Source of the DNA: Brachionus koreanus
Taxonomy: Eukaryota; Rotifera; Eurotatoria; Ploima; Brachionidae
Length of the DNA stretch: 36,579 bases
Direction: 5' to 3'
Assembly (NCBI GenBank): GCA_016987375.1
Contig: PJRA01000508.1
Location: forward strand, 19,143 to 55,721
Shown here piece by piece: positions 1-11,307 of the stretch. The notes beneath the pieces are model-generated. The model had not been told where the DNA came from. It saw only the letters and a list, made by a program, of their open reading frames with translations, and searched no databases. Each line of letters starts with the position of its first letter. Position 1 is the stretch's first letter. A program made the position numbers and the translations under genes.

Positions 1-490
1 ACATCAGAAAAAAAAACAGAACTTAATATCATTTTTATTTTTTGAGATATTCGCTTTTAATTTTTGTCCATTTACTTATGCATCACCCGTTATTTAGTGA
101 AATTGCGGTCTAATTGAAATTGAAATTGATAGATAGAAAAAAAGTAAATAATAAAAATAAAATAGCCATTAGTCAACATTGATAGTTTCTGGATATATTT
201 ACCCGAAAGGAAGAATATTAAAAGTTATTATTTTTTGAAAATTTAGCATCATTTTTATTGCATTTTATTTAGACTTTTTTTAAGGTTTGTTTTGACTTAA
301 GTCTTATTAGGTGTTAAATATGCCAATATTTTTTAATCTTCACACAATAAATAATTTTTTAATAAAATTAATGTTAAATACCTATCTTTAAGACATATTT
401 TGTTTCAATTTAATTCATTAAAATAATTATCATTAAAAAATTTCAAATTAACAAAAAATATTACATCAATATTAGAAATTTTCTCTTAAA
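1..490. other. Upstream non-coding region
   Basis: AT-rich sequence before the NECAP start codon. No open frame, RNA gene or repeat was recognised. It presumably holds the NECAP promoter and 5' leader, but no defined promoter element can be named. Confidence 0.5.
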
Positions 491-1373
491 ATGAGTCTCG
501 TCGACGTCGATTATGAAAGAGTTCTTTTGGTAAAGCCTGAAGTTTTTGTATACCGAATTCCACCAAGAACTTCGAATAGAGGCTACAGGTTCTTAAAAAA
601 TTAATATTTATAGACTAAAAAATTAAATTTCTTCAAGAGCCTCGGAATGGAAGCTCGATGCCCCTGATTGGAGTGGAAGGCTAAGAATTTTGGCCAAAGC
701 AGAAAAATTAATCATTAAACTTGAAGACAAAAATTCTGGTAAATTGAAAAAAAGTCATGAACCCACGAAATAAAAAATCTCATAGGTGAATTGTTTGCTG
801 CTTGTCCAGTTGATTCTTATCCAAGTTCTGCTGTTGAAAGCGTAACGGATTCAGCTCGTTATTTCGTTATAAATATTAAAGACGGCTCGGGTCGAACTGC
901 TTTTATTGGAATCGGATTTGTAGACAGATCAGATTCTTTTGATTTCAACGTTGCCCTACAAGATCATTTCAGGTTTTTTATATTCTGATAATTGTTAGTA
1001 ACAAATTAATTATTTGATTATTTTTTACAGATATTTGAAAAAGGATGAAGAACTTGCAAAACAGCCCCCTTTGGAAACGGAAAAAAAACTCGATTTGAGT
1101 TTTAAAGAAGGCCAAACTATAAAAATAAATATAGGAGTATTTTCTTTTCATTTTTTTCAACCTAAGCTCAAGTTTTTTTTTTAGAAAAAAAGTGAAACAT
1201 CCTCTACCACGTCAGTGCCACGGCCAAAGCCAACTGGATCCGGAATGCCGGTTCTTTTGCCACCACCGCCAGGATCAAAGTCAAATAGAACTCCAAGCTC
1301 ACAAACTCAACAAGCAGCCTCAAAAACAACCACGTCTACTAACTCTTCTAATCTTTTGTTAGACTTTGAATGA
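491..1373 (+). CDS. NECAP1/2-like: NECAP endocytosis-associated protein (PHear domain), 5 exons
   Basis: Clathrin/AP-2 accessory protein that acts at coated pits. Predicted exons are 491-588, 638-738, 786-972, 1031-1136 and 1185-1373, which splice in frame to 226 residues. The start [19 protein letters not shown] and the blocks [50 protein letters not shown] and [12 protein letters not shown] follow NECAP1/2 closely and make up the PH-like PHear domain (about residues 1-165). The tail is proline- and serine/threonine-rich (LLPPPPGSK) and ends in LLLDFE. LLDFE fits a clathrin-box pattern (L-hydrophobic-x-hydrophobic-acidic). Vertebrate NECAPs are about 50 residues longer and carry WxxF AP-2-ear motifs at the C-terminus; none is present here. 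eIF2B gamma starts 337 bases downstream on the same strand. Confidence 0.95.
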
Positions 1374-1543
1374 ATTTCTCAAAACATATTTAGAAATTAA
1401 AAGAAAAAATTTTTGTAGCTAATTTTTAAAACGTTCTATTGTAGAATTATTCAATTCTGAATTTATTTCTGGATTTTAAGCGTCATTTTCTTTGAAAAAT
1501 CTACTTTTAATTAATTTTATATTTTTTCGCTAAATTAATTATT

Positions 1544-1549
1544 AATAAA
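1544..1549 (+). terminator. AATAAA polyadenylation signal, NECAP
   Basis: AATAAA about 170 bases after the NECAP stop codon and 160 bases before the next start codon. It is the likely cleavage/polyadenylation signal for the NECAP transcript, judged from the motif and its position only. Confidence 0.5.
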
Positions 1550-1710
1550 ACTAACTTAGTTTAGATTTAATTTTGAATTTACATTAGAAAATTAATTTAA
1601 TTATTTTATTTGGAAATGAAGTAATTTGTCATTTCGAATATTTTTTGTTTTTAATTTATCTATTTTTATTCTTACATCAATGTAGTTTAGATTAAAAAAA
1701 AAAAATTCAA

Positions 1711-3414
1711 ATGGAATTTCAAGCGATTGTATTAGCAGGAGGTCATGGAACTCGTTTAGACACACTGACTACCAAATGTGCCAAATGTTTGCTGCCAGTA
1801 GGCAACAAACCAATGATATGGTATCCGATTAGAATGCTCGAAAAAGCTGGCTTTTCAGGTAGATTATTATTTTGTGTTTGAAATAGATCATCAATCATCT
1901 ATTATCAATTTTAGACATTTTTATTGTAACTTTTGAGTCAATAAAGAGTAAAGTAGAATCAGAACTTAAAGCTCATGGAATTAAGTCAAATCTGCACATT
2001 GTTGGAATCAAAGAAAATTCAGATGATGAAGAATATGGAACTGCTTATTCTTTAAAATTACTAAAAGACAAAATCTCAAAAGATTGTATTATAGTTAGCT
2101 GTGATCTGATCACGAATTTATGCTTACAAAAAATGGCTAATTTTTATCGAGTTAACAATGCTTCTTTTGTCATGCTTCTTTCTGATTCTGGCCTTCAAAG
2201 TCCAGAATTGTTTATTCCTGGTTCTAGAGAAAAATATACCCCTGGTACAGTCAGATTGATAAAAAATTCTATTATTTGATTTCTGTTTTTATAGAAAGAG
2301 ACTTGATCGCTCTAGATACGGAAACAAACAGGGTTTTATATTTCACCGTTCAGGAAGACATAGATGAATTGAAAATTCGAACATCAGTGCTCAAAAAGTA
2401 GTGATTAAATTTAGCAAAAAGAAAAGTTAATTTTTTAAAAAAATAGATTCCCAAAATTTGTCTGGACCAATCGTTTACAGGATAGTCATCTTTATTTTAT
2501 TAAGAAGTGGCTTATTGATTACATTATTGATAACAATAAGTATATATTTATTTTTGTTGATAATTTTTCATACAGGAAAATAAATTTTTAAAAGAATATT
2601 TTATTTAAAATCGGATTTTGTTCCGTTTATTTGTAAAAAGCAATTTTCTCGGTGTCTTAAGCAAAAACAAGAAGTAGAAAACGAAAAAAATCAAGTGAAT
2701 AAAAAGCTCAGCATTTTTGATTATGTTGAACAAAAGGACTTTGGATTTTTAATGAATAAATCATCGCTAAGGCATCCAATTTCGTGCTATGCTTTTATTC
2801 AAGCAGATGGTTTTTGTCTGAGGACAAATAATCTTCCGATGTACACTGAAGCAAATCGTCAAGTGAGCCTGTTACTCAATCCGGAAGAATTTTTTAATTG
2901 AAAATTTTTTAGATAATGGGAAAAATAATGCCAAATTTTCAGCGTGAGCGAACTGAATCTTCCTCTAAACAGGAAAGATGTCAAGTATTTGATATAAACT
3001 AATTTTTGAGCTGGTAAACTATGAAAAATAAAAAAGGTTAGTTCTGATAGCATTGTTGGAGAGGGAACAACAATTGGTGAAAAAACTTCAATTAAACGTT
3101 CTGTAATAGGAAAAAATTGCAAAATATCCAGAAACTGCAAAATAAATAACTCTATTCTAATGGATAATGTTCAAGTGGCTGAGGGTGTTATTCTACAGGG
3201 AACGATTATTTGTGCTAATTCAAAAATTAATCAAAAATCTGAATTTAAAGATTGTGTTGTTAGCTATGATCAAGATATTATAACTGCAGGTGAATTTTTT
3301 TTTCTATTTGAAATTAACATTATTTGTTTTAATTAATTTTTAAAAAAAGGAAAATATTCAAATGAAACGATTAAGGATGTTGAGAGCTTTATAGAAGATT
3401 CTGATTCGGATTAG
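1711..3414 (+). CDS. EIF2B3: Translation initiation factor eIF2B subunit gamma, 8 exons
   Basis: Gamma subunit of eIF2B, the guanine-nucleotide exchange factor that recharges eIF2 with GTP. Predicted exons are 1711-1858, 1915-2244, 2295-2397, 2447-2539, 2595-2862, 2913-2984, 3037-3289 and 3350-3414, giving 443 residues (human is about 452). The N-terminal nucleotidyltransferase-like domain starts MEFQAIVLAGGHGTRL, followed by LLPVGNKPMIWYPIRMLEKAG, broken here as LLPVGNKPM and IWYP, and then IVSCDLIT. The C-terminal part has hexapeptide left-handed beta-helix repeats (SIVGEGTTIGEKTSIKRSVI, ILMDNVQVAEG, ILQGTIICAN) and ends in an acidic EDSDSD. Exon 5 is the least certain: the obvious CAG acceptor at 2575 leads to a stop, while an AAAAG acceptor at 2594 gives KIFYLKSDFVPFICKKQF, which fits the family. 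Exon 6 (CQ-rich linker) diverges from relatives. Confidence 0.93.
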
Positions 3415-6125
3415 AAATTTTTAATAAAACACTATACACCTTATTATTTAATTAATTTTTTTCAATTTACTACTTAATATCTGTAAAAACAAGTGAACAT
3501 TTATAGATACTGATTTGAGAGCTTATTTTAAGACTAATAAAACAAATTTTCCAGAATTTTAGTCGTCATTTGCGAGCTAAAACTTAATTAAGAGATAAAA
3601 AAATTTCCAATAATATCATGAAAATGAATTTTGTTTTAAGAAAAAGTTTTATTTATTAGCATCCGCAAATTATTTTAAAAATCTAAATAAAATTGCTTTT
3701 ATTTTGCAAATGGTAAAAACCATAATTTTTTAATATGTCACAAAACTAGGCTTCAAAAAGCTTACAACATACTGACTTAGTATGTTGAGCAAATGTTTAT
3801 AAAATAAAATATTATTGAATTAAAAAAAAATTAGCTAATGTTTTTAAAAGAAGAAATTTTCAAGACATTTTTTGATTAAATAAATCTCCCCGGTCGCTTT
3901 GTTTCCTGGTATACGTTTTAGTTATTATATAATTAATTTTGATATTAATTTTTTGAACTAAAAACTTTTTTTAGTCACATAAATTTTCGTAGAAAAGCAA
4001 TTAAAAGCAATTCAAGTGTTTTTAACATGAGTTTGACACGATTCAAAGTTTTTAGGTTTTTTCCAAACCAATTATCTTTATCAAGATATTTTTTAGATTT
4101 TTTTTCAATTTCAAAGTTTATCAGCAGTTTAGTTAATTTATTTATTTTAACTTTAATTTTATAAAAACAGTTGAAAAAGTACAATATTGAAATTTTTTTA
4201 ACAAAATCTTTGAAAATAAAACTTTTCTTTTACCCAATTTTTACATTCAATTTTGTAACCCAAGAGCACTATGCATGCTTTTTTACCAGGAAAAAAATTA
4301 ACTAAAATGAAGAATTTATAACAAGGTCAAGCAAGTGTTTTTTTCCTGCAGTTATTATGTGCTTCGGATTGTGAAGCTGAAAATTGATAGAGGGAATAAG
4401 TTATTATTATATTGTTGATTTTTAATTTTACTTAATTACAAAAAATTAAATTTGTTCTTAATATAGTTATATAATTGAAAATTTGAAACGATTTTTTTAA
4501 TCTCATTAGAAACACCTTCTTTTCGAAATTTGAATAAGACTTAATTATTGATGTTGAGAGCCATTGAGCTGAAAAAAATTCATGAAACATGTTCAATTTA
4601 TCATAGGATGTAACACAAAATTGATTTTCTAAAATTTACACATTTAAAAATATGTCTAATTTTCGTATTTATAAAAATTTATTAAAAAAAAATTTTATAT
4701 CTATAAAGGAACTTTATTTCATCTTGCTAATCCTTTTATTCAATAAATTTTAATTTTAATTAGAATAACCTTAAAAATTGATTTATTATTTTTATTATAA
4801 TCACATGAGATAAGTGATTTTTTTATTGCATCATTTTATTAAAAAGATTTATTAGCTTTAATTAGATATAGAAAATTTTTTATTATATTTTGAGGAGGCA
4901 TTAGCCAAATATTTTCAAGTCAACCACCAGAGCTGATTAGATTAGAAGCAAGAATGGTATAAATTTCGACTAAGATTTTTCTTTCTGAAAATTTATTTCA
5001 GATATGAAGTTCTTTCTTTGTTTGGTCGAACTAATTAATATTTTAAAAGGATCAGATTTAAAATGTCACAAAATAGAAATAATACTTTATTTTCTTAAAT
5101 ATTTAATTAGTTTTAAGTTGTATTTTTTAGATTTTTTGTATAAATAATTCAATAATAGTATTAACTTAATTATGAGACTCATTCAAACAAGTTGTTTTTC
5201 TAATCGGTTATCATTTAAGTTTCACCATGCGATTATAAATATATAATTAAATTGATTTGGAATTTTAAAACTAATTTTAAATTTCTCATTAAAATTCTTT
5301 TTTATCGGAAAAGAAAAATCTATTGAATTATTAATTATAAGAGTTTAAGTGAGCTTTCCGAATCAATTGAATAGTCACATAGATTTGTTCAAGATTTAAT
5401 AGTTGAGCCTTTTTTTTTGCTAAGTTCTCAGCGTAATTATCATGAAATCTATTTTAACTCGCTTAAATACAAATTAAATAGAGCTAAAATTTAGTTTATT
5501 TCTAAAAATTAAAATGAAATTTTTAGAAATTTGACTCAGTTAGTCAATTTTAATCAACACAAATAAAAGAAAGTTAAAATAATTTTTCCTATTTTCTTTC
5601 CTTTTACATTCAGAGAAGCCTACATTAAGCTGAATATTTATCAAAGAGGAATCATCATTTTATAAAATCAAAATTTAATTCATCGCCATTTAGGATTTAG
5701 TTACCCGGAAAAATAGGCAAAAATTAAGTATTCCTCAAAATATATTAAATTTACCTTTTTTTTTAAATCAATTAAATAACTGGGTTTTTTTAACAAAATT
5801 TTAACAGTTTAAAATTTTCTCTTAAATCTATAAAAAAAATAAAAAAGATTCATATCGATTACGCTCGAATTTGAGACATGATTTCCAAATAAATTTTTCT
5901 GTGGGATTTTTTTTTAGTTTTCAAATATTATCAATAAATAATTTATCAAATAAAGAATTAGACAACCTCATAATTTTAGATTTATTTTCAGATAATACAA
6001 ATATAAAATTTTTGAAATATTTAGAGAAGTCTTAAAAATATGTTTCTAAAATTTATTATTATTTTAATATTAATAATTATTGTTATTTTTATTAAATAAG
6101 AATAGAAATTAATAAAGCATTAAAA
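3415..6125. other. Long AT-rich intergenic region
   Basis: About 2.7 kb of low-complexity AT-rich sequence. AATAAA at 3423-3428 probably ends the eIF2B gamma transcript. Short open frames here look like chance. The only coding-like stretch I see is at about 4895-4956 and is listed separately. No RNA gene was recognised. Confidence 0.5.
4895..4956 (+). other. Possible orphan exon or exon remnant
   Basis: A 62-base stretch with an AG in front and GT behind (gag|GAGG ... AATG|gtataa) reads in one frame as G-I-S-Q-I-F-S-S-Q-P-P-E-L-I-R-L-E-A-R-M. Its composition is unlike the surrounding AT-rich sequence. The next plausible acceptor at 5000-5001 gives an immediate stop in frame, as does reading through the donor. 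No protein family was recognised. It could be the last exon of an unseen gene, a decayed exon or chance. Confidence 0.2.
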
Positions 6126-6756
6126 ATGAACAATATAATTTTGCTCGGATTTTTCGCATCCTTAATAATAGCCATTTCAAATGCTAAAGTAATTCAATTT
6201 TTAATTTTTTTTTCATTTATAAATTTTAATTCTAAGTCTGTGGAAAAATTATCTCGAGATTCACTAGAAGATAACAAATTCACAAGTAAATTTGGTGAAT
6301 ACTTTAATATTCTAATTTTATTCTTTTTGAAAAAAATTAGGTAAAAATGAAGATATTCAAATTGGAAGAAACAAAAGAGGCTTTGATTCACTTGGTGATA
6401 ATCAATTTATAAAGCGTGCTGATGAACGCTTAATTTTAAATCCAGAATTTTTGGGATTTTTACAAAGCAGACACTCAAAAAGAGGCTTTGATTCACTTGG
6501 TGATAATCAATTCATTAAGCGTGGAGATGAGCATTCAGATGACTTAGATATTTGGCAAAAAATTTATCACAAATATAAAAGAGGCTTTGATTCACTTGGT
6601 GATAATCAATTCATCAAGCGTGGAGATGAGCATTCAGATGACTTAGATATTTGGCAAAAAATTTATCACAAATATAAAAGAGGCTTTGATTCACTTGGTG
6701 ATAATCAATTCATCAAAAGATCGAGTGACCAAGTAGCTTCATCAGAAAATATGTAA
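6126..6756 (+). CDS. Neuropeptide precursor with four GFDSLGDNQFI peptides
   Basis: Secreted prohormone. Predicted exons are 6126-6188, 6237-6294 and 6341-6756, about 179 residues. Exon 1 encodes a typical signal peptide (MNNIILLGFFASLIIAISNA). Exon 3 encodes four copies of GFDSLGDNQFI, each bounded by Lys-Arg dibasic sites, so each should be released as an 11-residue peptide. No Gly precedes the cleavage sites, so the peptides would not be C-terminally amidated. Spacers are acidic (GDEHSDDLDIWQKIYHKY twice, ADERLILNPEFLGFLQSRHS once). The FDSLG core resembles orcokinin/pedal-peptide family members such as nematode AFDSLAGSGF peptides. That family link is an inference from a short motif; the precursor architecture is directly visible. 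Copies 2 and 3 sit in near-identical 99-base repeats. It would act extracellularly as a neurosecretory signal; no receptor can be inferred. Confidence 0.85.
6478..6714 (+). repeat. 99-base in-frame tandem repeat in the neuropeptide gene
   Basis: Units 6478-6576 and 6577-6675 are almost identical (one T/C difference seen in the Ile codon before Lys-Arg), followed by a partial third unit from 6676. Each unit encodes KR-GFDSLGDNQFI-KR plus an 18-residue acidic spacer. The near identity at silent positions suggests recent duplication or gene conversion. Confidence 0.9.
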
Positions 6757-6781
6757 TTTCTATTTTAAATTGGTAGTATCT

Positions 6782-6916
6782 TTAATAATAATTCAAAACT
6801 TTTTTGTTTATTCAATTCAAATTTTCGTGTTTTATAATGTAATAAAAATCAAAAATCTATTATTTTTATTTTAAAATACTCTTAAATCTAAATTAATTAA
6901 AGTTTAAGTGAAAAAT
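6782..6916 (+). repeat. 135-base direct repeat, copy 1 (neuropeptide 3' flank)
   Basis: Starting 26 bases after the neuropeptide stop codon, this stretch is base-for-base identical to 36445-36579, the last bases of the window, at a constant offset of 29663. It contains the probable polyadenylation signal AATAAA at 6841-6846. The other copy has no neuropeptide coding sequence before it. Confidence 0.9.
6841..6846 (+). terminator. AATAAA polyadenylation signal, neuropeptide gene
   Basis: AATAAA about 85 bases after the neuropeptide stop codon, preceded by a T/G-rich stretch. Assigned from motif and position. Confidence 0.5.
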
Positions 6917-9070
6917 AATTTTTCATTTTAAAAATTTTAACTTTTTTTTGCTCTTTTTAAATTTATAGTAATAACTTGTAATTTTCATTCGGCTTTTTTC
7001 ATTGCAAATAGGTTTATTCCTAAAAATTCCATTGCCTACTGATATGCTTCATAGCTTTATTTTTCAAATAAATAATCTATATAAATTTAATATTTGAGAC
7101 AAATTTGCTCTGAATTCTAAAAAAACACGATTTGATATACACTTGTTTGCAAGGCTAAATGGTAGACTAAAATTAATCCTTAATTATTTTCTTTTAATTT
7201 TTTGAAATCAAGCCTAATTGACCTAATATAAAATAATATTTTTTATTAAAAATTAGATTCATATACAAAAAAATATCAACTAATTAGCAATTTTTTTTAA
7301 AAAATATTTTTTTACTCCTTATTAAATATCCATTAAATAAACAAAAATTGAATGATATAGTTGCTTCAAAATTAAATAAATATTACAAAAAGTTTTGTTT
7401 CTCTTTTAAATTTGTAAATAATTAAAATATTTAAATAAACTCAAAACTAAAAATTAAAGTGCAACCATGTTTCTAAATGACTCGAATTTATTTAAAAGCT
7501 TGGAATATTATTAATATTTCTTTTTCAAATACCCAACAAAAAATTTAAAGAAAATTTAAATTTTTTTTCACAAATTATTAAATAAATCTAAAAAGCAGTT
7601 AAAATTTACTTATTCTAAACCATTTAATAACTATTATTAAATTCTAGCACGTTTGATGGCTAGTTTTGTACCAAAATATTTGGCAATATGCATGTTATAA
7701 TAATAATTCAACAGATTAAATAAATATTTGAAATCACCTCATTAAAAGAGCAAAATTAATTAAGATTTTTATGATTCTTTTTGTCAACTAATCATTTTTA
7801 TCATAATATTTTCACTAGCATAATTCTGTATTTAAAACTTCAATTGAATTAATTTGAACATAATTTAAAATAAAATACAATTTTATATTTTATTTTTCCT
7901 AAATAGCAGGTAGTCAAATAGAATTTTAGCTAGTTGAATAATTACTTTGTTTGTAATCAAATCGTATTTTGTTCAAATAAATAGAAAAAACCATATTTTT
8001 CGGTCTAGCCCATTTGTTATATATGATCTCCAAGATAGTTTAATTTGGGAGGTCACATAAGGTCAAAAATTTTAAAAAATTACGCAATAGTTTACCTCGT
8101 AAAGCCTTTAGGGTAGTTTACAAAAAACAAAATTTAAACTGCACTTAAAAAAGATTATATTTTGAAAAATAGCTGACATTTAAATTTAAAATTAGGTTTT
8201 TTTTGAACCGGCAATTGTTTTTGTTTTAATTGTCTCGTATTCTTTTTAAGAATCATTCAAAAAGTCTTTGAAAACTATGAATGTAGGGATTTTTTTTAGT
8301 CTAGAATTATTTCTTAGAGGCAATTTAGATTTTTAATTAATTTGTATTTATTTAAAAGGGTCAATAAAAATTGAAAACTTTTAGTCAAAATAAAGTTAAA
8401 ATCAGATTAAATAAAAATACCAAGAGAAAACTGATTTATTCATTTTCACTAAAGAATGTGATTTATTGGCGAATAAGCTTGGATTAATAGGGATAATTTA
8501 AGATTAAATTTTATCTAAAAAATTCAAATCATCTAATATTTTAGAATATTTTAAATTTCAGCTTGAAATCTAGTTTGTTATGCAATTCGATGAAAAAATT
8601 AAAAATTCTAAACAATTTTTATTAAAATTTATTCTTTCTTAGACTTCGTCATTGAATTATACCTAATCTGGTATTATTCATTCTAAAGATTACAAAAAAT
8701 AATAATGAGAAAATTTTCCTAAAAGGTCTTGTTATTTAGAAAAATTTCTAAATAAAAATAACTAACGAGCTTTTTATTGTCATACCCTCCTTCATTTGTC
8801 GATGAATTTTATCATTAACATTAATAAAGCGTTCGAAATTCAAGCCTTAGAAATTGTTTGCCAAACGCTCACTTAGTTTTTTTAATCATGAAAATTTTTT
8901 CTATTTCAAAATTATGCTAAATTTGCGCATCAATTTCATAAAAAGAAAAAATTTTTTTTGGACTTTTTTTCAATCACTAGTATTTTAGTTATCAAAAATT
9001 TTTTAGATATATGTTTCATCTTAGAACTTTTTTTTTTATTTATTTAAAAAAAATTAATATTTAAACTAAA
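6917..9070. other. AT-rich intergenic region
   Basis: About 2.1 kb of AT-rich sequence with homopolymer runs. I see no coding-like stretch with splice sites, no RNA gene and no clear repeat. It presumably contains the ARHGAP1 promoter near its right end. Confidence 0.5.
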
Positions 9071-11140
9071 ATGGAAATCAATGAAGAAGGTAATTGTATT
9101 GAAATTATTCATTTATTTCAAATATAATTATTCATTTATTTCCTTAGATGTTAAAATTGACAAGCTGACCATGGACCAGAATATATTGGACTCAGTAATT
9201 GATAAGACTGATATACCAGATCTAGAATATGACGAAGAGATATCACCTCTAGTTGCAGATGGTAATTTATTGATTTATTTTAACTCATAATTAATGTTGT
9301 AATAAATGTTCATAACTAAATTAAGTAGTCGAAAACGATTTACTGTCATTGTTGGGTAACTGAAATTTACCGCTTTTTACTTTTAGTTTAAACCTTTTGA
9401 AATAATTTTAGGTTTAGGCTTTACACTTGTTTGCTTCTTCACTAACTAAACACTTTTTTTTGTTTATTTTTTTTATATTAATTTTTTAAAGAGTCTAAAA
9501 TTGGAAATAGTCACTTGACATCAGATAATCTAATTGATGAAGATTATGAAGCTGAATTGGGCGCTCATGTCACATTTAGCCCGAGCTTAATTGATGCAGA
9601 GAGCGAAAAAAAAACTAACGATCTAAAAGAACGCATAGATCGCTATGGTATTGTCAACGTTTGCGGAACTGATTTATCAGGACGTCCAATTATTGTAATT
9701 TCAGCAGTGAACCTTCCAAATGCAGATCAAATTAATCAAGAAAAAGAATTTTTTCATAGCCATCAGCATTTTTTTGATGTCCTATTAGAGTAATTTAAAT
9801 ACAAAAAAAAAATTAACATATTTATATCAAATTTTTATTTTATTTTTTTTTAGAATTTTATGTGGAATTTTAGAAAAATACGTCGAATCTGAGTATACAC
9901 TTGTGTATTTTCACTATGGCTTAAAAAGCTCGAGTCAACCCTCTTTCAATTGGCTAACAAAAGTTTACAAAATGCTTGATAGAAAGTGAGAGACAAAATT
10001 TTTTAAATCAAACTTATTAATTTTTTAAACTTTATACTTAACTAAGCATTTATTTTATTTATTTGTATTAATTTTAATGATTTTAGATTCAAAAAGAATT
10101 TAAAGGCTTTGTTTGTAGTCCATCCAACAATGCTATTTAAAGTTTTATGGCAAGTAATCCGACCGCTAATTAGTTCAAAATTTAACAAAAAAGTCACATA
10201 TTGTAACACTTTAGCAGAGCTAGGTGCTCACATCGATTTGAACATTCTGAAAATTCACCCTGAAATAAAAATGTTTGTTGTTTATTAAAGTTTAAAAAAA
10301 TAAATTTTATTTTATTTTTCAAGACATGATGCATCAGTTAGGCCGAGAAAATCAAGTGTGTCAATTGAACAAATTCAATTCGGACCATTCCAGCAATTTA
10401 AAGTTCCGCTTCAAAAGTATTTTTTTTTTTGGTAAGCAAAAAAATTCTAATAAATAATAAAATCTATATTAAGAATCGCAGATGAAAATAAAGGGGATCC
10501 AATTCCTTTATGCTTGAAAGAAGCAGTTATTTTTCTACGAAAAAGTAAACATTAATTTCAAGTAAAAACTTTTTAACATAATATCTTTTTTAGACATAGA
10601 TGAAGAGGGTCTTTTTAGAAAATCGGGAAGTTTTGAGAGAATAAAAGAAATCCAAAATTTGTATAATTATGGTCAACCGGTGGCATACCATACTTATGAA
10701 TACCATGTGGCTGCATCTGTAATAAAAGCCTTTGTTAGAGAGCTACCAGAATCACTTTTAACAGATGCAATTTTTAATGAAATGATGTCTTTACAAGGTA
10801 TTTATTTAAAGTCAAATTTACATTTAAAAATTTTTGTTGTTGATTTATTTTATTTGTTTAAGCTTTGGACATAGTTGATAAAGTAGAAGTGGCCAGAGAT
10901 TTGTTAAGCGCAAAATTGCCGCCTTTGAACTTCAAAGTTCTTAATTATTTGATATCATTCTTAAACGAGGTTACTCAGCATTCGGCCAAAAATAAAATGG
11001 ATGCTAGAAATTTGTCGTATGTTTTTGGTCCAAATTTTTTGCGGAAACAAAATGATCCAGAATTCGGTCTAGTTAATATTGAAAAAATAAACAATTTTGT
11101 GGAATTGTTGATAAAATATCATCCTGATATTTTTAGCTAA
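9071..11140 (+). CDS. ARHGAP1: ARHGAP1-like Rho GTPase-activating protein (BCH/Sec14 + RhoGAP), 9 exons
   Basis: Stimulates GTP hydrolysis by Rho-family GTPases; the human relative is also called Cdc42GAP. Exons are 9071-9089, 9148-9261, 9492-9789, 9854-9985, 10087-10272, 10324-10416, 10474-10544, 10594-10797 and 10863-11140, giving 464 residues (human 439). After an acidic N-terminus comes a BCH/CRAL-TRIO (Sec14) domain, with YVESEYTLVYFHYGL, FKKNLKALFVVHPTM and LAELGAHIDL (about residues 75-250). The RhoGAP domain follows with GDPIPLCLKEAV, EEGLFRKSGS (probable arginine finger Arg313), VIKAFVRELPESLL and NKMDARNLSYVFGPNFL. Human ARHGAP1 has a proline-rich SH3-binding linker between the domains; here it is an Arg/Ser-containing stretch (VRPRKSSVSIEQ) without a PxxP cluster. 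The exon 6 end is ambiguous: a second donor 15 bases downstream (GTAAGC at 10432) keeps the frame. Confidence 0.94.
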
Positions 11141-11270
11141 TATTAATTAACGACCAAACAAATTGACATTAATGCTATTTTGGTTATTTTTTAGACTATT
11201 GTAGTTGTTTCTGGTGTAAAAAATTATAATGAAGATAATTTACATATTTTAGCAAAATGATGAACGTATT

Positions 11271-11306
<36 letters not shown>
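11271..11306. repeat. (TA)n microsatellite
   Basis: Run of TA dinucleotides with one CA interruption, lying in the ARHGAP1 3' region. The candidate polyadenylation signal AATAAA for that gene is at 11355-11360. Confidence 0.9.

Positions 11307-11307
<1 letters not shown>

Noticed and set aside
978..1160. Minus-strand open frame across NECAP exon 4
   Set aside because: It is the antisense of a conserved NECAP exon and has no meaningful protein features.
2859..3140. Minus-strand 93-codon frame over eIF2B gamma exons
   Set aside because: Antisense shadow of conserved coding exons and introns on the plus strand.
3975..4184. Minus-strand 69-codon frame
   Set aside because: Lys/Leu/Phe-rich translation of AT-rich DNA with no splice context or family resemblance.
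6478..6714. Regular repeats as a CRISPR array
   Set aside because: The repeats are in frame, encode neuropeptides between dibasic sites, and lie in a spliced animal gene.
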